A stretch of 56,662 nucleotides of DNA from CAYJGN01 sp964369635 (GCA_964369635.1 CAYJGN010000006.1:1-56662); one strand, 5' to 3'; counted from the stretch's first letter, positions 1 to 8,051 are shown. The notes: generated by a model from the letters alone, not told the origin. Made by a program: numbers and translations.

Positions 1-1
1 A

Positions 2-79
2 TGGTCCGAGTGACAAGATTCGAACTTGCGGCCTCTACCACCCCAAGGTAGCGCGCTAGCCAAACTGCGCCACACCCGG
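2..79 (-). tRNA. tRNA-Pro (anticodon GGG)
   Basis: On the minus strand the sequence folds into a complete cloverleaf. The acceptor stem is CCGGGTG with CACTCGG, followed by A73 and an encoded CCA. The D stem is GCGC/GCGC, the anticodon stem CTACC/GGTAG with loop TTGGGGT, and the T arm contains TTCGAAT. The anticodon read from the loop is GGG, for proline codons CCC and CCU. The gene reads off the left edge of the window. Confidence 0.93.
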
Positions 80-211
80 ACGGGGTTTCTGCATTAAAAA
101 TACAGCTTTAAAACTATAACATAAATCAAATGAAAAATCAATAGTTTTGCAGTCGTTCTCCGTTAAATAAATGTTTTTTTTGTTAATTTTAATCGTATTC
201 AAAATAAACAC

Positions 212-240
212 TTGATATTGTTATAAAAATATTGTATTGT
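212..240 (+). promoter_or_regulatory. Predicted sigma-A promoter for the thioredoxin gene
   Basis: TTGATA and TATTGT are separated by 17 bases, and the -10 ends 39 bases before the ATG at 280. The match is moderate, and the surrounding DNA is very AT-rich, so chance matches are possible. Confidence 0.5.
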
Positions 241-279
241 GGTGATAATAAGAAAAATTATTATTATGGAGGTTTAATT

Positions 280-588
280 ATGATAGAGATTACTAATGCA
301 AACTTTGAAGAGAAAGTTTTAAATAGCGATATACCTGTTCTGGTTGATTTTTGGGCAGAATGGTGTCCGCCGTGCAAGAGATTGTCACCAATTGTTGAAG
401 AGGTTTCGCAGGAAGTTTCAGGTAAGGCTTTAGTTGTTAAAGTTAATGTTGATGACGCACCGGAACTATCTGCAAAGTATGGTGTTAGCTCAATCCCGAC
501 ACTTGTTCTTATAAATAAGGGTGAGGCTGTTAAAAGCTCAGTTGGATTTATCCCAAAAGAGAAGATTTTAGAGCTAATTGGAGTATAG
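280..588 (+). CDS. trxA: Thioredoxin with a WCPPC active site
   Basis: This encodes a 102-residue cytoplasmic thioredoxin, the normal length for the family. The redox site WAEWCPPCKRL lies near residues 25-35, and the cis-proline loop SSIPTLVL follows near residue 70. The usual active site is WCGPC, and here the glycine is replaced by proline, which may shift the redox potential. The start was set at ATG 280 because a GGAGGT ribosome binding site lies just upstream; the frame stays open further 5' but without a binding site. It appears to be a single-gene unit, followed by a hairpin at 605. Its reductase is not in this window, so the electron donor (NADPH- or ferredoxin-dependent) cannot be inferred. 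Confidence 0.93.
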   Translation: MIEITNANFEEKVLNSDIPVLVDFWAEWCPPCKRLSPIVEEVSQEVSGKALVVKVNVDDAPELSAKYGVSSIPTLVLINKGEAVKSSVGFIPKEKILELIGV

Positions 589-604
589 CTTTCAAAAAAC
601 ATTT

Positions 605-637
605 AGATGTCGATTATTTTAGTCGACATCTTGTTTT
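605..637 (+). terminator. Hairpin terminator after the thioredoxin gene
   Basis: AGATGTCGA and TCGACATCT form a 9-bp perfect stem with a 9-base loop, followed by TGTTTTG. The U tract is interrupted, so termination may be partial. It ends about 25 bases before the next start codon. Confidence 0.6.
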
Positions 638-661
638 GGTTTAAGTGGAGAGGGGTTACCT

Positions 662-1528
662 ATGCCAATTGCTGTTCTGTATGAATCTGATGAATGGTCA
701 AGCTATAAGATAATTGATGAGATAAAAGAGTTTGGGGCAGAGGTTTTTGCATTTAATCTGTGTGATGAGTTTGATCCAAGTGTCCTTTTAGAATTTGACC
801 TTGTTGTCAGTAGGATATTTGCAAGTAGCGTTTTTCGAGGGAATGAATATGCTCTAAAACAGATGCCAAGAGTTTTGGATTTTGTAATAAAAAACAAGAT
901 ACCGATGATAAACCCGCCGATTGCGCATAGCTATGAGATAAGCAAAGCGTTATCAACTTCAGTAGTTGAAAAGGCAGGGATAGCTGTACCGAAAGTTTAT
1001 GGTGTTTTCTCAAAAGAAAAGCTTTTAAATGGCGGCGAGTTTGATTATCCGCTTATCGTAAAGCCTGATTGTGGCGGCAGAACAAACTCTACATATATAA
1101 TAGATAATTTGCAGCAGCTAAAGGCAGTGGTAAAAGAAGCGAGAGAGCTTGATTATATAGTTGAAGAATTTATAAATCCGCAGTATGGATATTTGACGAG
1201 AGTTGAGGTAATAGGCGATGAATGCGCGCTTATTTTAAAGCGGAGTGTTAATTCACAGGGGCTTTCTGGGTATAATGTTGGTTCTGTGTATAGTTTTTAT
1301 CCTGAGGTGAGTAATGAGCTTAAAAATGCTGCGATACGGACTATGAAACTTTTGAACATTGAAACGGGCAGCATGGATATTATTGAAAATGATTCTGGGT
1401 TTTATATAATAGATATAAACTCAGTTTCAAATACAAGCGAAGACACTATCGAAATGTTTAAGTTTGATCTTATGAAAGAAACGGCAAGGTATATTGTAAA
1501 ACGCTATAACGAGATAAAAGGAGAATAA
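662..1528 (+). CDS. RimK-like ATP-grasp ligase, substrate unknown
   Basis: This is a 288-residue protein of the ATP-grasp superfamily, which couples ATP hydrolysis to joining a carboxylate and an amine or thiol through an acyl-phosphate. Visible elements are an N-terminal pre-ATP-grasp fold, YPLIVKPDCGGR near residues 130-140 (the lysine that contacts ATP phosphates), IVEEFI near 165, and the metal-binding IIDINSVSN near 260. The layout resembles RimK and D-Ala-D-Ala ligase relatives, but nothing identifies the substrate. The hemerythrin gene starts 3 bases after its stop, so the two are almost certainly co-transcribed. Ligase chemistry is well supported by the family; the product is unknown. 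Confidence 0.75.
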   Translation: MPIAVLYESDEWSSYKIIDEIKEFGAEVFAFNLCDEFDPSVLLEFDLVVSRIFASSVFRGNEYALKQMPRVLDFVIKNKIPMINPPIAHSYEISKALSTSVVEKAGIAVPKVYGVFSKEKLLNGGEFDYPLIVKPDCGGRTNSTYIIDNLQQLKAVVKEARELDYIVEEFINPQYGYLTRVEVIGDECALILKRSVNSQGLSGYNVGSVYSFYPEVSNELKNAAIRTMKLLNIETGSMDIIENDSGFYIIDINSVSNTSEDTIEMFKFDLMKETARYIVKRYNEIKGE

Positions 1529-1530
1529 AT

Positions 1531-1923
1531 ATGGTATTTAACTTCACAGATGATTTACTAACAGGAAATAATATGGTCGATAGTCAGCACAAAGAACTTA
1601 TAAAAATCGCAAACGATCTTTTAGATGCTTGCAACTCAGGACAAGGGCGAGATAAAGTGCTTGAGACGGTCGGGTTTTTGGTGAGCTATGTTAATAAGCA
1701 TTTTGCCGATGAAGAGATGCTTTGGGCAAAGGGTAGATGCGAGGGGTTTGACGCTCACAAAAATTTCCACGATGACTATAAGAAAAAAATGGCAGACCTT
1801 GCATTAGAGATTAAAAAAGACGGAGTTAATATTAAAACGCTCTCCGCTGTTAATATGCAGATAAGCTCTATTGTTTCGCATATTCGCATTATGGATAAAA
1901 AAATGGCAAGCCAATTAAAATAA
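1531..1923 (+). CDS. Bacteriohemerythrin, di-iron O2-binding protein
   Basis: This is a 130-residue four-helix-bundle hemerythrin. The di-iron ligands are recognisable in order: the H of DSQHKEL (about residue 20), the H and E of HFADEEM (about 55-60), two more histidines in DAHKNFHDDY (about 75-80), and HIRIMDK near the C-terminus with its final H and D. The set looks complete, so oxygen or NO binding is plausible. In anaerobes these proteins are thought to sequester oxygen or deliver it to sensors or enzymes. A strong AAAGGAGA site precedes ATG 1531, and the gene is tightly coupled to the upstream ATP-grasp gene. Confidence 0.88.
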   Translation: MVFNFTDDLLTGNNMVDSQHKELIKIANDLLDACNSGQGRDKVLETVGFLVSYVNKHFADEEMLWAKGRCEGFDAHKNFHDDYKKKMADLALEIKKDGVNIKTLSAVNMQISSIVSHIRIMDKKMASQLK

Positions 1924-1947
1924 AAATTTTGCAAAGTAGGTATTATT

Positions 1948-2898
1948 ATGGGGAAATTTAAAATCGGCGTTGATCTTGGGGGTACCAATATAAGTGCTGC
2001 TATATTGGATGAGCAGAACAATATAGTTTTAAAAGATAAGCGAAAGACGTTGCAGGATCGAGGGGCAATTGCCGTTATTGATGATATAGCGGGGCTTGTG
2101 CTTGAACTTTGCGAGAAGGTCTCAGTTGATATAAAAGAGATTGGCAGAGTAGGTATTGGTTGTCCTGGTGCTATTGATGATAAAAATGGCGTTGTGCTTT
2201 TTGCTGGGAATTTAAAGGGTTTTGATAATCTTCCTATTGCAGCTTTGCTAAAAGAGAGGCTCTCTATCGAAGTTTTCGTTTCAAACGATGCAAACTGCGC
2301 AGCACTTGGTGAGTTTGTCGCAGGGGCCGCAATAGAATATGATAGCGCCCTTTTAATAACAATAGGCACTGGTATCGGCGGTGGCTTTGTTGAGGATGGC
2401 ATAATTTATACAGGCAGTGGTCTTGGTGGCGCCGAATTTGGGCATATAACGATAGTGTCTGGCGGTGAGGCGTGTACTTGCGGTAAAAAAGGATGTTTTG
2501 AGTGCTATTGCAGCGCGACTGCGCTAATACGAGAAGCAAAAAAAGCGGCGCTTGCCAATACAAGCTCCACTCTATATAAATTATACAAAGAAAATAATGA
2601 GAAAATGAATGGTCGAATACCGTTTAATGCCTATAAAATGGGCGACCCCGTAGCACAAAAATTAATAGAAGATTTCATCTTTTATATGGGCGATGGTATA
2701 GTTAGCATTGTCAATATAATGCGACCAGAGGTTGTTATGCTATCAGGTGGGATAAGTGCCGAGGGTGAGATTTTAACAGTCCCGCTTACAGAGTATTTGA
2801 AAAAATTCGCCTTTGCTCATGATCAGATAGAGCCGCCTTGTGTTGCGACAGCGAAACTTGGTAACGATGCTGGAATTGTTGGTGCAGCGAACCTTTAA
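1948..2898 (+). CDS. ROK-family sugar kinase, probably glucokinase
   Basis: This is a 316-residue ROK (repressor, ORF, kinase) protein without a DNA-binding domain, so it is a kinase and not a repressor. It shows the phosphate-binding DLGGTN near residues 9-14, the catalytic Asp in SNDANCAALGE near 110-120, GTGIGGG near 140, and the ROK zinc motif CTCGKKGCFEC near 175-185. The likely reaction is ATP-dependent 6-phosphorylation of glucose, feeding glycolysis; another hexose or N-acetylhexosamine is possible. Its stop codon shares a TTAA tetranucleotide with the stop of the convergent folT-like gene. Confidence 0.88.
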   Translation: MGKFKIGVDLGGTNISAAILDEQNNIVLKDKRKTLQDRGAIAVIDDIAGLVLELCEKVSVDIKEIGRVGIGCPGAIDDKNGVVLFAGNLKGFDNLPIAALLKERLSIEVFVSNDANCAALGEFVAGAAIEYDSALLITIGTGIGGGFVEDGIIYTGSGLGGAEFGHITIVSGGEACTCGKKGCFECYCSATALIREAKKAALANTSSTLYKLYKENNEKMNGRIPFNAYKMGDPVAQKLIEDFIFYMGDGIVSIVNIMRPEVVMLSGGISAEGEILTVPLTEYLKKFAFAHDQIEPPCVATAKLGNDAGIVGAANL

Positions 2899-3453
2899 TA
2901 ATTTGCGCGCTTTAGTATTTTATTAACTTCCCTTAAAAAGAAATATAATAGGGCAATTTCAACGGGGAGCAGTAGCAGATTTTTAACTGCCCTTGTCGAG
3001 ATGGCATAAACGAGGAAACCTTGTCCATAAAGCTGCGCTAAGAGCAGTGAATTTAAAATCATATTGACAAATATAGAGATGCAAACCCTTGCAATCACCG
3101 CTCGAAGNNNNNNNNNNCGCTCGAAGAAGGGTTATTCTTTCTTTATAGAAGAAAGCTGCATAGATTAAAGCGGCTATTGCGGCTATAACGGTAAATCCAA
3201 TATGAAAAGGGCCTGAGGGTTTTATTAGATATTTTAGTATATCGCCAATAGCGGCGGCTGTTGCGGCTTTTGCAAAACCATATCTCATCGCAACAAATGC
3301 TATTGGGAGATATGAGAATGTTATCCAAAGGGTTGGAGCTATCTCGATTCGAACAAAGACGAGCACAACATCAAGAGCTATAAAAAGCGAGAGCAGAACA
3401 AGCTCTCTTGTATCTAAAAAGCGTTTTTTAGTATTTTTTTTATTATTAATCAT
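2895..3453 (-). CDS. folT: Folate-type ECF transporter substrate-binding (S) component, split by an assembly gap
   Basis: This is a membrane S component that captures a vitamin for an energy-coupling factor (ECF) transporter. Its shared EcfA/EcfA'/EcfT module is not in this window. About six hydrophobic helices are visible, and the arrangement WITFSYLPIAFVAMRYG ... GPFHIGFTVIAAI ... RAVKNLL matches the folate (FolT) family. The gene is interrupted by ten Ns at 3108-3117 with a 9-base duplication either side. Removing one copy plus the Ns (19 bases) restores a single 183-residue frame running through LLRA-VIARV, the normal family length. The start at ATG 3453 is preceded by AGGTGGT. Confidence 0.8.
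3108..3117. other. Assembly gap (10 Ns) with duplicated flanks
   Basis: CGCTCGAAG occurs at 3099-3107 and again at 3118-3126, on both sides of exactly ten Ns. This is the pattern left when two contigs with a short end overlap are padded instead of merged. Collapsing it repairs the reading frame of the folT-like gene, so there is probably no missing sequence. Confidence 0.9.
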
Positions 3454-3513
3454 ATAAATCACCACCTATATAATATTATTGTATTATAACAATTTGTCAA
3501 TAGGGGGATTTAT

Positions 3514-3756
3514 ATGAATGTTCGGTTAAGTGATTTTATCCAGAAAAATGTTATAGATATGAATACAGGGCAAAACCTTGGATTTGTTGAAGATTTTGAG
3601 CTGGAGGCGGCAGAGAGCAGTATCTCAATTACCTCGGTTATCGTTAAGGAAAAGGGTGGATTTGCAAGCTATATCGGCAAAGGCAAAGAGATAGTTATAA
3701 AGGTTTCGGATATAGCGGTTGTTGGGAGCGACTCTATTTTGGTGCGAACGAAGTGA
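3514..3756 (+). CDS. ylmC: YlmC/YmxH-family sporulation PRC-barrel protein
   Basis: This is an 80-residue, single-domain PRC-barrel protein. MNVRLSDFIQKNVIDMNTGQ at the N-terminus, GFVEDFELE, and the closing IKVSDIAVVGSDSILV are characteristic of the YlmC/YmxH family conserved in endospore formers. Its biochemical role is not established; the link is its phylogenetic restriction to spore formers. AGGGGGAT precedes ATG 3514. It is divergent from the folT-like gene across only 60 bases and is followed by a strong terminator, so it is likely monocistronic. Confidence 0.85.
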   Translation: MNVRLSDFIQKNVIDMNTGQNLGFVEDFELEAAESSISITSVIVKEKGGFASYIGKGKEIVIKVSDIAVVGSDSILVRTK

Positions 3757-3786
3757 GATAAAAATAAGTTTAATAAATATGAAAAT

Positions 3787-3846
3787 ACAGAGTTGTTATT
3801 ATAACGAATTTCAAAAAAGTTATTCGTTTTAGCGACTCTGTTTTTT
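3787..3846 (+). terminator. Two-part stem terminator
   Basis: The outer stem is ACAGAGT/ACTCTGT and the inner stem AACGAAT/ATTCGTT, followed by six Ts at 3841-3846. It closes the ylmC unit. Confidence 0.75.
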
Positions 3847-3896
3847 GTCGGTTTATACAAACTTTAAGCTGGCGATAAAAAAATCCTCGGTTTTAT

Positions 3897-3925
3897 TTGA
3901 TGGAATTTCGTGGTGATGATATAAT
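3897..3925 (+). promoter_or_regulatory. Predicted extended -10 promoter for the lipoprotein gene
   Basis: TTGATG, a 17-base spacer and TATAAT, with a TGA immediately before the -10 (extended -10 form). It sits 50 bases upstream of the ATG at 3976. Confidence 0.65.
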
Positions 3926-3975
3926 TAACTTAGCAATATTATCAGAAAAATGATTGCATTTTACGAGGTGATATT

Positions 3976-5385
3976 ATGACTAAAAAAATATTTTCTATTT
4001 TGCTCGGTATTTTTTTGGTTTTATCGCTTGCATCGTGCGGCGAAAGCTCTGAAAGTGATGAAAGCTCATCCTCTGCGGCTGGCGAAGTTTTAAATTATTC
4101 GGTTGAGATATCTGATGATATGAAAGAGGCTTTAGTGAAAAATGGTGAAGAGGTTTTGGTTTCTATTGCGGTAGATGATTTTATCGCAGAAAGCGAAGAG
4201 CTTATCTTTAACCATCTTTTGCTTGCGACTCAAACTATATTGGATATTAGAATAGCGCAGAGTGATAGTACTCGCGACTTTTGCTTTTTATATGATATTG
4301 AAAATAAAGAAACCCTCTTTTCAACCGATTATAAAGCTGAGGTTATAAAGGTATCTGATGAAAATAGGTTTTATATAGCAGAGCGAGATGATGAAAGTTT
4401 GCAAAATATAGTCTACCTCTCTTTTGTCGAGGATGGAGTGAAGTATCAAGAGTTAGAGGGTAGCGGAGGTGCAACAATTTCAGATATACTGCTATCAGAT
4501 GATAAATCGGTTATGGCTGTTTATAACTCAAGGGAAATTAACATAAATCTTTATGACCTTACTGGTATGGGAGAGCTTGTTGATAGCAAGCCAATTGTTG
4601 CAAGTAATAGAATTGGTGATAATTTCATCTTTTCGGATATTGCGGAATTTAGGCTTTTAGGTGGAGCATCAAACGATACATTAAGGCTTAAAATTAATGG
4701 CGAAAATTCTATATGGAAGGGTGAAATATTTGAGCAATCAGATGTTTCAAGCTATGAAACACCGATAATTTCTGAAGATAAAAGAGAGGTATCAGTTTCG
4801 GGGGTTTCGATATCCATTGATGATATCTATAATGGAGAGATTACAGGAGAAATTTCAAATTGCAGATATTTTTCTTCTGATATTTTACTAATTTCAATAA
4901 GAGATACAACTGGACTTTACCCATTTGAAGCTATGGCGAAAGGGGAGTTTCTATATCAGGATATTTATTATTCGCTATCTTCAAATTCGATTATATATAC
5001 CATAGATGGCCAGTATTATAGCACCGATCTTTTGGAAAATGGTGTCATCTATCTAAATGGACCGAATTTACCAAATTTTAATTCGCAAAGTCGTTATATC
5101 TATATGAAAGATGGTAAGTTTATAGCAGAAGAGATTGATTTATACGTTTTGAATGTTATAATATCAGAGGATAAAAACTATCTTGCCAATTATGATTATG
5201 AGAGCAATTTGGTAACTGTTTACAACATGAAGGACGGTATGGAAATCGTAGAAGTTATCGATATAAGTGACATAATGACTGAAAATAGCTATATAATGTT
5301 TGCAGAAGATGCATATTTCACAGAAGATAATGAAATGATTGTTGGAGGATTAATTATCGAAGATGTTTTTTTTGATATAAAATAA
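3976..5385 (+). CDS. Putative lipoprotein of unknown function
   Basis: This 469-residue protein begins with a lipoprotein signal: lysines, a hydrophobic stretch, then a lipobox ending LASC with the acceptor Cys near residue 21. A Ser/Glu/Asp-rich linker follows. It should be anchored to the outer face of the cytoplasmic membrane. The rest is acidic and made of recurring short beta-strand blocks with motifs such as LLSDDKSVMAVYN and IISEDKNYLANYDYES, reminiscent of beta-propeller blades. I do not recognise a named family. It stands alone between a terminator and the rpsB promoter, so neighbours give no clue to function. Confidence 0.7.
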   Translation: MTKKIFSILLGIFLVLSLASCGESSESDESSSSAAGEVLNYSVEISDDMKEALVKNGEEVLVSIAVDDFIAESEELIFNHLLLATQTILDIRIAQSDSTRDFCFLYDIENKETLFSTDYKAEVIKVSDENRFYIAERDDESLQNIVYLSFVEDGVKYQELEGSGGATISDILLSDDKSVMAVYNSREININLYDLTGMGELVDSKPIVASNRIGDNFIFSDIAEFRLLGGASNDTLRLKINGENSIWKGEIFEQSDVSSYETPIISEDKREVSVSGVSISIDDIYNGEITGEISNCRYFSSDILLISIRDTTGLYPFEAMAKGEFLYQDIYYSLSSNSIIYTIDGQYYSTDLLENGVIYLNGPNLPNFNSQSRYIYMKDGKFIAEEIDLYVLNVIISEDKNYLANYDYESNLVTVYNMKDGMEIVEVIDISDIMTENSYIMFAEDAYFTEDNEMIVGGLIIEDVFFDIK

Positions 5386-5388
5386 ATG

Positions 5389-5417
5389 TTGCAATGAAAG
5401 GCGAGTTATGGTATAAT
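5389..5417 (+). promoter_or_regulatory. Strong predicted sigma-A promoter of rpsB-tsf
   Basis: TTGCAA at 5389-5394 and a consensus TATAAT at 5412-5417 with a 17-base spacer. It starts right after the lipoprotein stop codon and leaves a leader of about 105 bases before rpsB. Confidence 0.8.
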
Positions 5418-5418
5418 A

Positions 5419-5450
5419 CCACAGAAAACGCACGTTTGTCGTGTTTGTGG
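5419..5450 (+). promoter_or_regulatory. Stem-loop in the rpsB mRNA leader
   Basis: CCACA (5419-5423) can pair with TGTGG (5446-5450), and CACG (5431-5434) with CGTG (5440-5443) around a TTTGT loop, at the very 5' end of the predicted transcript. It may stabilise the message or be part of autogenous S2 control, as ribosomal-protein leaders often are. No named leader family was recognised. Confidence 0.4.
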
Positions 5451-5529
5451 CGCGGTCGCAGAGGATAAACTTTGTGGGTCATGAAATAAGACAGGCGGAG
5501 GAAAAAACCAAAAATCAGGAGGAAAAAAC

Positions 5530-6270
5530 ATGGGCGTAGTATCAATGAAACAACTATTAGAGGCAGGTGTTCATTTCGGACATCAAACAAGAAGGTGGAA
5601 CCCTAAAATGGCTCCGTATATCTACACAGAGAGAAACGGAATCTATATTATAGACCTTCAGAAAACAGCTAAAAAACTCGATGAAGCTTATGCATTCATA
5701 AGAGACGTTGCGGCAGAGGGCGAGAATATCCTATTTGTCGGAACTAAAAAACAAGCAGGCGACAGCATTAAAGAAGAGGCTGTTCGTTGCGGAGCGAACT
5801 TTGTTAACGCAAGATGGCTCGGCGGTATGATGACAAACTTCAAAACAATCAAAACAAGAATATCAAGACTTGAGCAGCTTGTTGAGATGCGCGATGGTGG
5901 AACATTTGACCTTCTACCTAAAAAAGAAGTTATCAAACTAACTCGCGAGATAGATAAACTTGAAGAGTTCCTCGGTGGAATTAAAAACATGGAAAAACTA
6001 CCGGGCGCTATGTTCATAGTTGACCCAAGAAAAGAGAAAATTGCAGTTGCAGAAGCTAAAAAACTTGGTATTCCAGTTGTAGCTATCGTTGATACAAACT
6101 GTGACCCAGATGATATCGACTATATTATCCCTGGAAACGATGATGCAATTAGAGCGGTTAAGCTTATAGCTCATGCTATGGCTGATGCTGTTATCGAAGC
6201 AAATCAGGGCGCTCAGTTTGATGCTGGCGAAGAAGTTGAAGAAGTTGCAACAGAGACTGTTGCAGAGTAA
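5530..6270 (+). CDS. rpsB: 30S ribosomal protein S2
   Basis: This is a 246-residue S2 protein of the small subunit. Family signatures are VSMKQLLEAGVHFGHQTRRW at the start, FVGTKKQA near residue 75, NARWLGGMMTNFKT near 95, and the central block PGAMFIVDPRKE. The C-terminus ends in an acidic tail, as in other Firmicutes. An AGGAGG site precedes ATG 5530. It is followed 27 bases later by tsf, the near-universal rpsB-tsf pair. Confidence 0.98.
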   Translation: MGVVSMKQLLEAGVHFGHQTRRWNPKMAPYIYTERNGIYIIDLQKTAKKLDEAYAFIRDVAAEGENILFVGTKKQAGDSIKEEAVRCGANFVNARWLGGMMTNFKTIKTRISRLEQLVEMRDGGTFDLLPKKEVIKLTREIDKLEEFLGGIKNMEKLPGAMFIVDPRKEKIAVAEAKKLGIPVVAIVDTNCDPDDIDYIIPGNDDAIRAVKLIAHAMADAVIEANQGAQFDAGEEVEEVATETVAE

Positions 6271-6297
6271 TTTGTAATATAAAGGAGATATAAAACA

Positions 6298-7224
6298 ATG
6301 GCATTTACGGCAAAAGATGTACAGAGTTTAAGAGAGAGAACCGGTTGCGGAATGATGGATTGCAAAAAAGCACTCACAGAAGCAGGCGGAGATATGGAAA
6401 AAGCTATAGAGGTTCTTCGTGAGAAAGGCCTTGACGCTGCAACTAAAAAATCAGGCAGAATTGCTGCTGAGGGACTAATTTCTATCTATAGCGATGCAGA
6501 GAGCAAAGTTTCAGCTATAATCGAAGTTAATTCAGAGACCGACTTCGTTGCGAAAAACGAGAAGTTCCGTGAGTTTGTTGATTCATGCGTTAAAACAGTT
6601 GCTGTTCATTCCCCAAGCGATGTTGAAACACTACTAACACTAAAAGCATCTGATAGCGAATTTACAGTTGATGAGATGCTAAAAGAAAAAATTCTAACTA
6701 TAGGTGAGAACCTAAAAATCAGAAGATTTGAGAGACGCGAAGGCAATATCGTTGGATATATCCATGGTGGCGGTACAATCGGTGTTCTTGTTAATTTCGA
6801 AACAACCGACGAGTTTGCAAAAACCGATGCTTTCACAGCATGCGGACGCGACGTTGCTATGCAGATAGCGGCACTAAGCGCTTCTTACCTAACACCTGAA
6901 GAAGTTCCAGCTGAAGTTGTTGAGAAAGAGAAAGAAATTCTTATCGCTCAGATTAAGAATGATCCAAAGAATGCAAACAAACCTGACAATATAGTTGAGA
7001 AGATGGTTGTTGGTAGAATTAATAAGTTCTATGACCAGAATACCCTTCTAAGACAGGCGTTTGTTAAAAACGGTGACCAGACTGTTGCTCAGTATATCGA
7101 AGAGGTTGCTAAAGCCGCTGGTACAACACTAAAAGTTCTTGAGTTTATCCGCTTTGAAAAAGGCGAAGGACTTGCGAAAAGAGAAGATAACTTCGCAGAT
7201 GAAGTTGCTTCGATGGTAAAATAA
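6298..7224 (+). CDS. tsf: Elongation factor Ts
   Basis: This is a 308-residue guanine nucleotide exchange factor for EF-Tu. The N-terminal UBA-like domain carries RERTGCGMMDCKKAL near residues 12-27, and the EF-Tu-contacting TDFVAKNEKF lies near residues 80-90. The C-terminus has FYDQNTLLRQAFVK, typical of the dimerisation domain. Length and order are normal for Firmicutes. It shares the rpsB promoter and ends in a very strong terminator. Confidence 0.98.
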   Translation: MAFTAKDVQSLRERTGCGMMDCKKALTEAGGDMEKAIEVLREKGLDAATKKSGRIAAEGLISIYSDAESKVSAIIEVNSETDFVAKNEKFREFVDSCVKTVAVHSPSDVETLLTLKASDSEFTVDEMLKEKILTIGENLKIRRFERREGNIVGYIHGGGTIGVLVNFETTDEFAKTDAFTACGRDVAMQIAALSASYLTPEEVPAEVVEKEKEILIAQIKNDPKNANKPDNIVEKMVVGRINKFYDQNTLLRQAFVKNGDQTVAQYIEEVAKAAGTTLKVLEFIRFEKGEGLAKREDNFADEVASMVK

Positions 7225-7235
7225 CTATAAAAATT

Positions 7236-7265
7236 AAAAGTGCAAGGATCCTTGCACTTTTTTTT
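7236..7265 (+). terminator. Rho-independent terminator after tsf
   Basis: A perfect palindrome GTGCAAGGATCCTTGCAC at 7240-7257 is flanked by AAAA on the left and eight Ts at 7258-7265. It separates rpsB-tsf from the pyrH operon. Confidence 0.92.
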
Positions 7266-7338
7266 GCAAAAAACGCAAAAATACTATTTACTAATTGCTA
7301 AAAAAAGGTTAAAATATCTAATAATGAGGTGTATGATT

Positions 7339-8046
7339 ATGGCGCTTAAATATAAGAGAGTACTGCTTAAAATTTCAGGTGAAGCACTTGCTGGAAACGA
7401 GTCTATGGGAATTGACCATAAAACGCTTGTTCCGATCTGCGAGCAGATAAAAATTGCGAGCGAAGCAGGGGTTGAGATTGCTATTGTTGTCGGTGGTGGA
7501 AACTTCTGGAGAGGGCGCAGTAGCGGCGAGATGGATAGAACAAGAGCAGATCATATGGGTATGCTTGCAACGATGATTAATTCACTTGCTATCTGCGATG
7601 CACTCGAGCAACTTGGTGTTGAAGTTCGTGTTCAGTCTGCTATCAATATGCAGCAGATAACAGAGAGCTATATAAGAGGGCGGGCGATAAGCCATCTTGG
7701 AAAAGGCAGAGTTGTTATATTTGGCGGCGGAACAGGGAATCCATATTTCTCAACTGATACAGCGGCATCGCTCCGAGCTGCTGAAATAGATGCGGACATT
7801 ATCCTTAAAGCATCTTTAGTTGATGGCGTTTATGATAAGGACCCGAATAAGTTTGATGATGCTGTGAAATATGATACACTGTCGTTCTCACAGGTTCTAT
7901 CTGGCGGTCTTGCAGTTATGGACTCAACAGCAGCTGCAATGTGCAAAGATAATAATATACCTATTTATGTATTTAACCTAAATAACCCAGAAAATATAGT
8001 TAAAGCTATAATGGGTGAAAATATAGGAACACTTGTAACGGAGTAA
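7339..8046 (+). CDS. pyrH: UMP kinase
   Basis: This 235-residue cytoplasmic enzyme phosphorylates UMP to UDP in pyrimidine nucleotide synthesis. Amino-acid-kinase-fold motifs are clear: KISGEALAG near residue 10, VVGGGNFWRG near 45-55, RADHMGMLATMINS near 65-80, and GTGNPYFSTDTAA near 130-142. ATG 7339 was chosen because GAGGTG lies 7 bases upstream; the in-frame ATGs at 7324 and 7333 overlap or abut that site. It opens the run pyrH-frr-uppS-cdsA-dxr-rseP-ispG-polC, whose members overlap or lie within about 13 bases of each other. Confidence 0.97.
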   Translation: MALKYKRVLLKISGEALAGNESMGIDHKTLVPICEQIKIASEAGVEIAIVVGGGNFWRGRSSGEMDRTRADHMGMLATMINSLAICDALEQLGVEVRVQSAINMQQITESYIRGRAISHLGKGRVVIFGGGTGNPYFSTDTAASLRAAEIDADIILKASLVDGVYDKDPNKFDDAVKYDTLSFSQVLSGGLAVMDSTAAAMCKDNNIPIYVFNLNNPENIVKAIMGENIGTLVTE

Positions 8047-8051
8047 TAATT

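Noticed and set aside
1776..2402. A 208-codon open frame on the minus strand
   Set aside because: It lies antisense across the hemerythrin and ROK kinase genes, has Pro/Ser-rich low-complexity sequence and no binding site; it is a by-product of AT-rich codon use.
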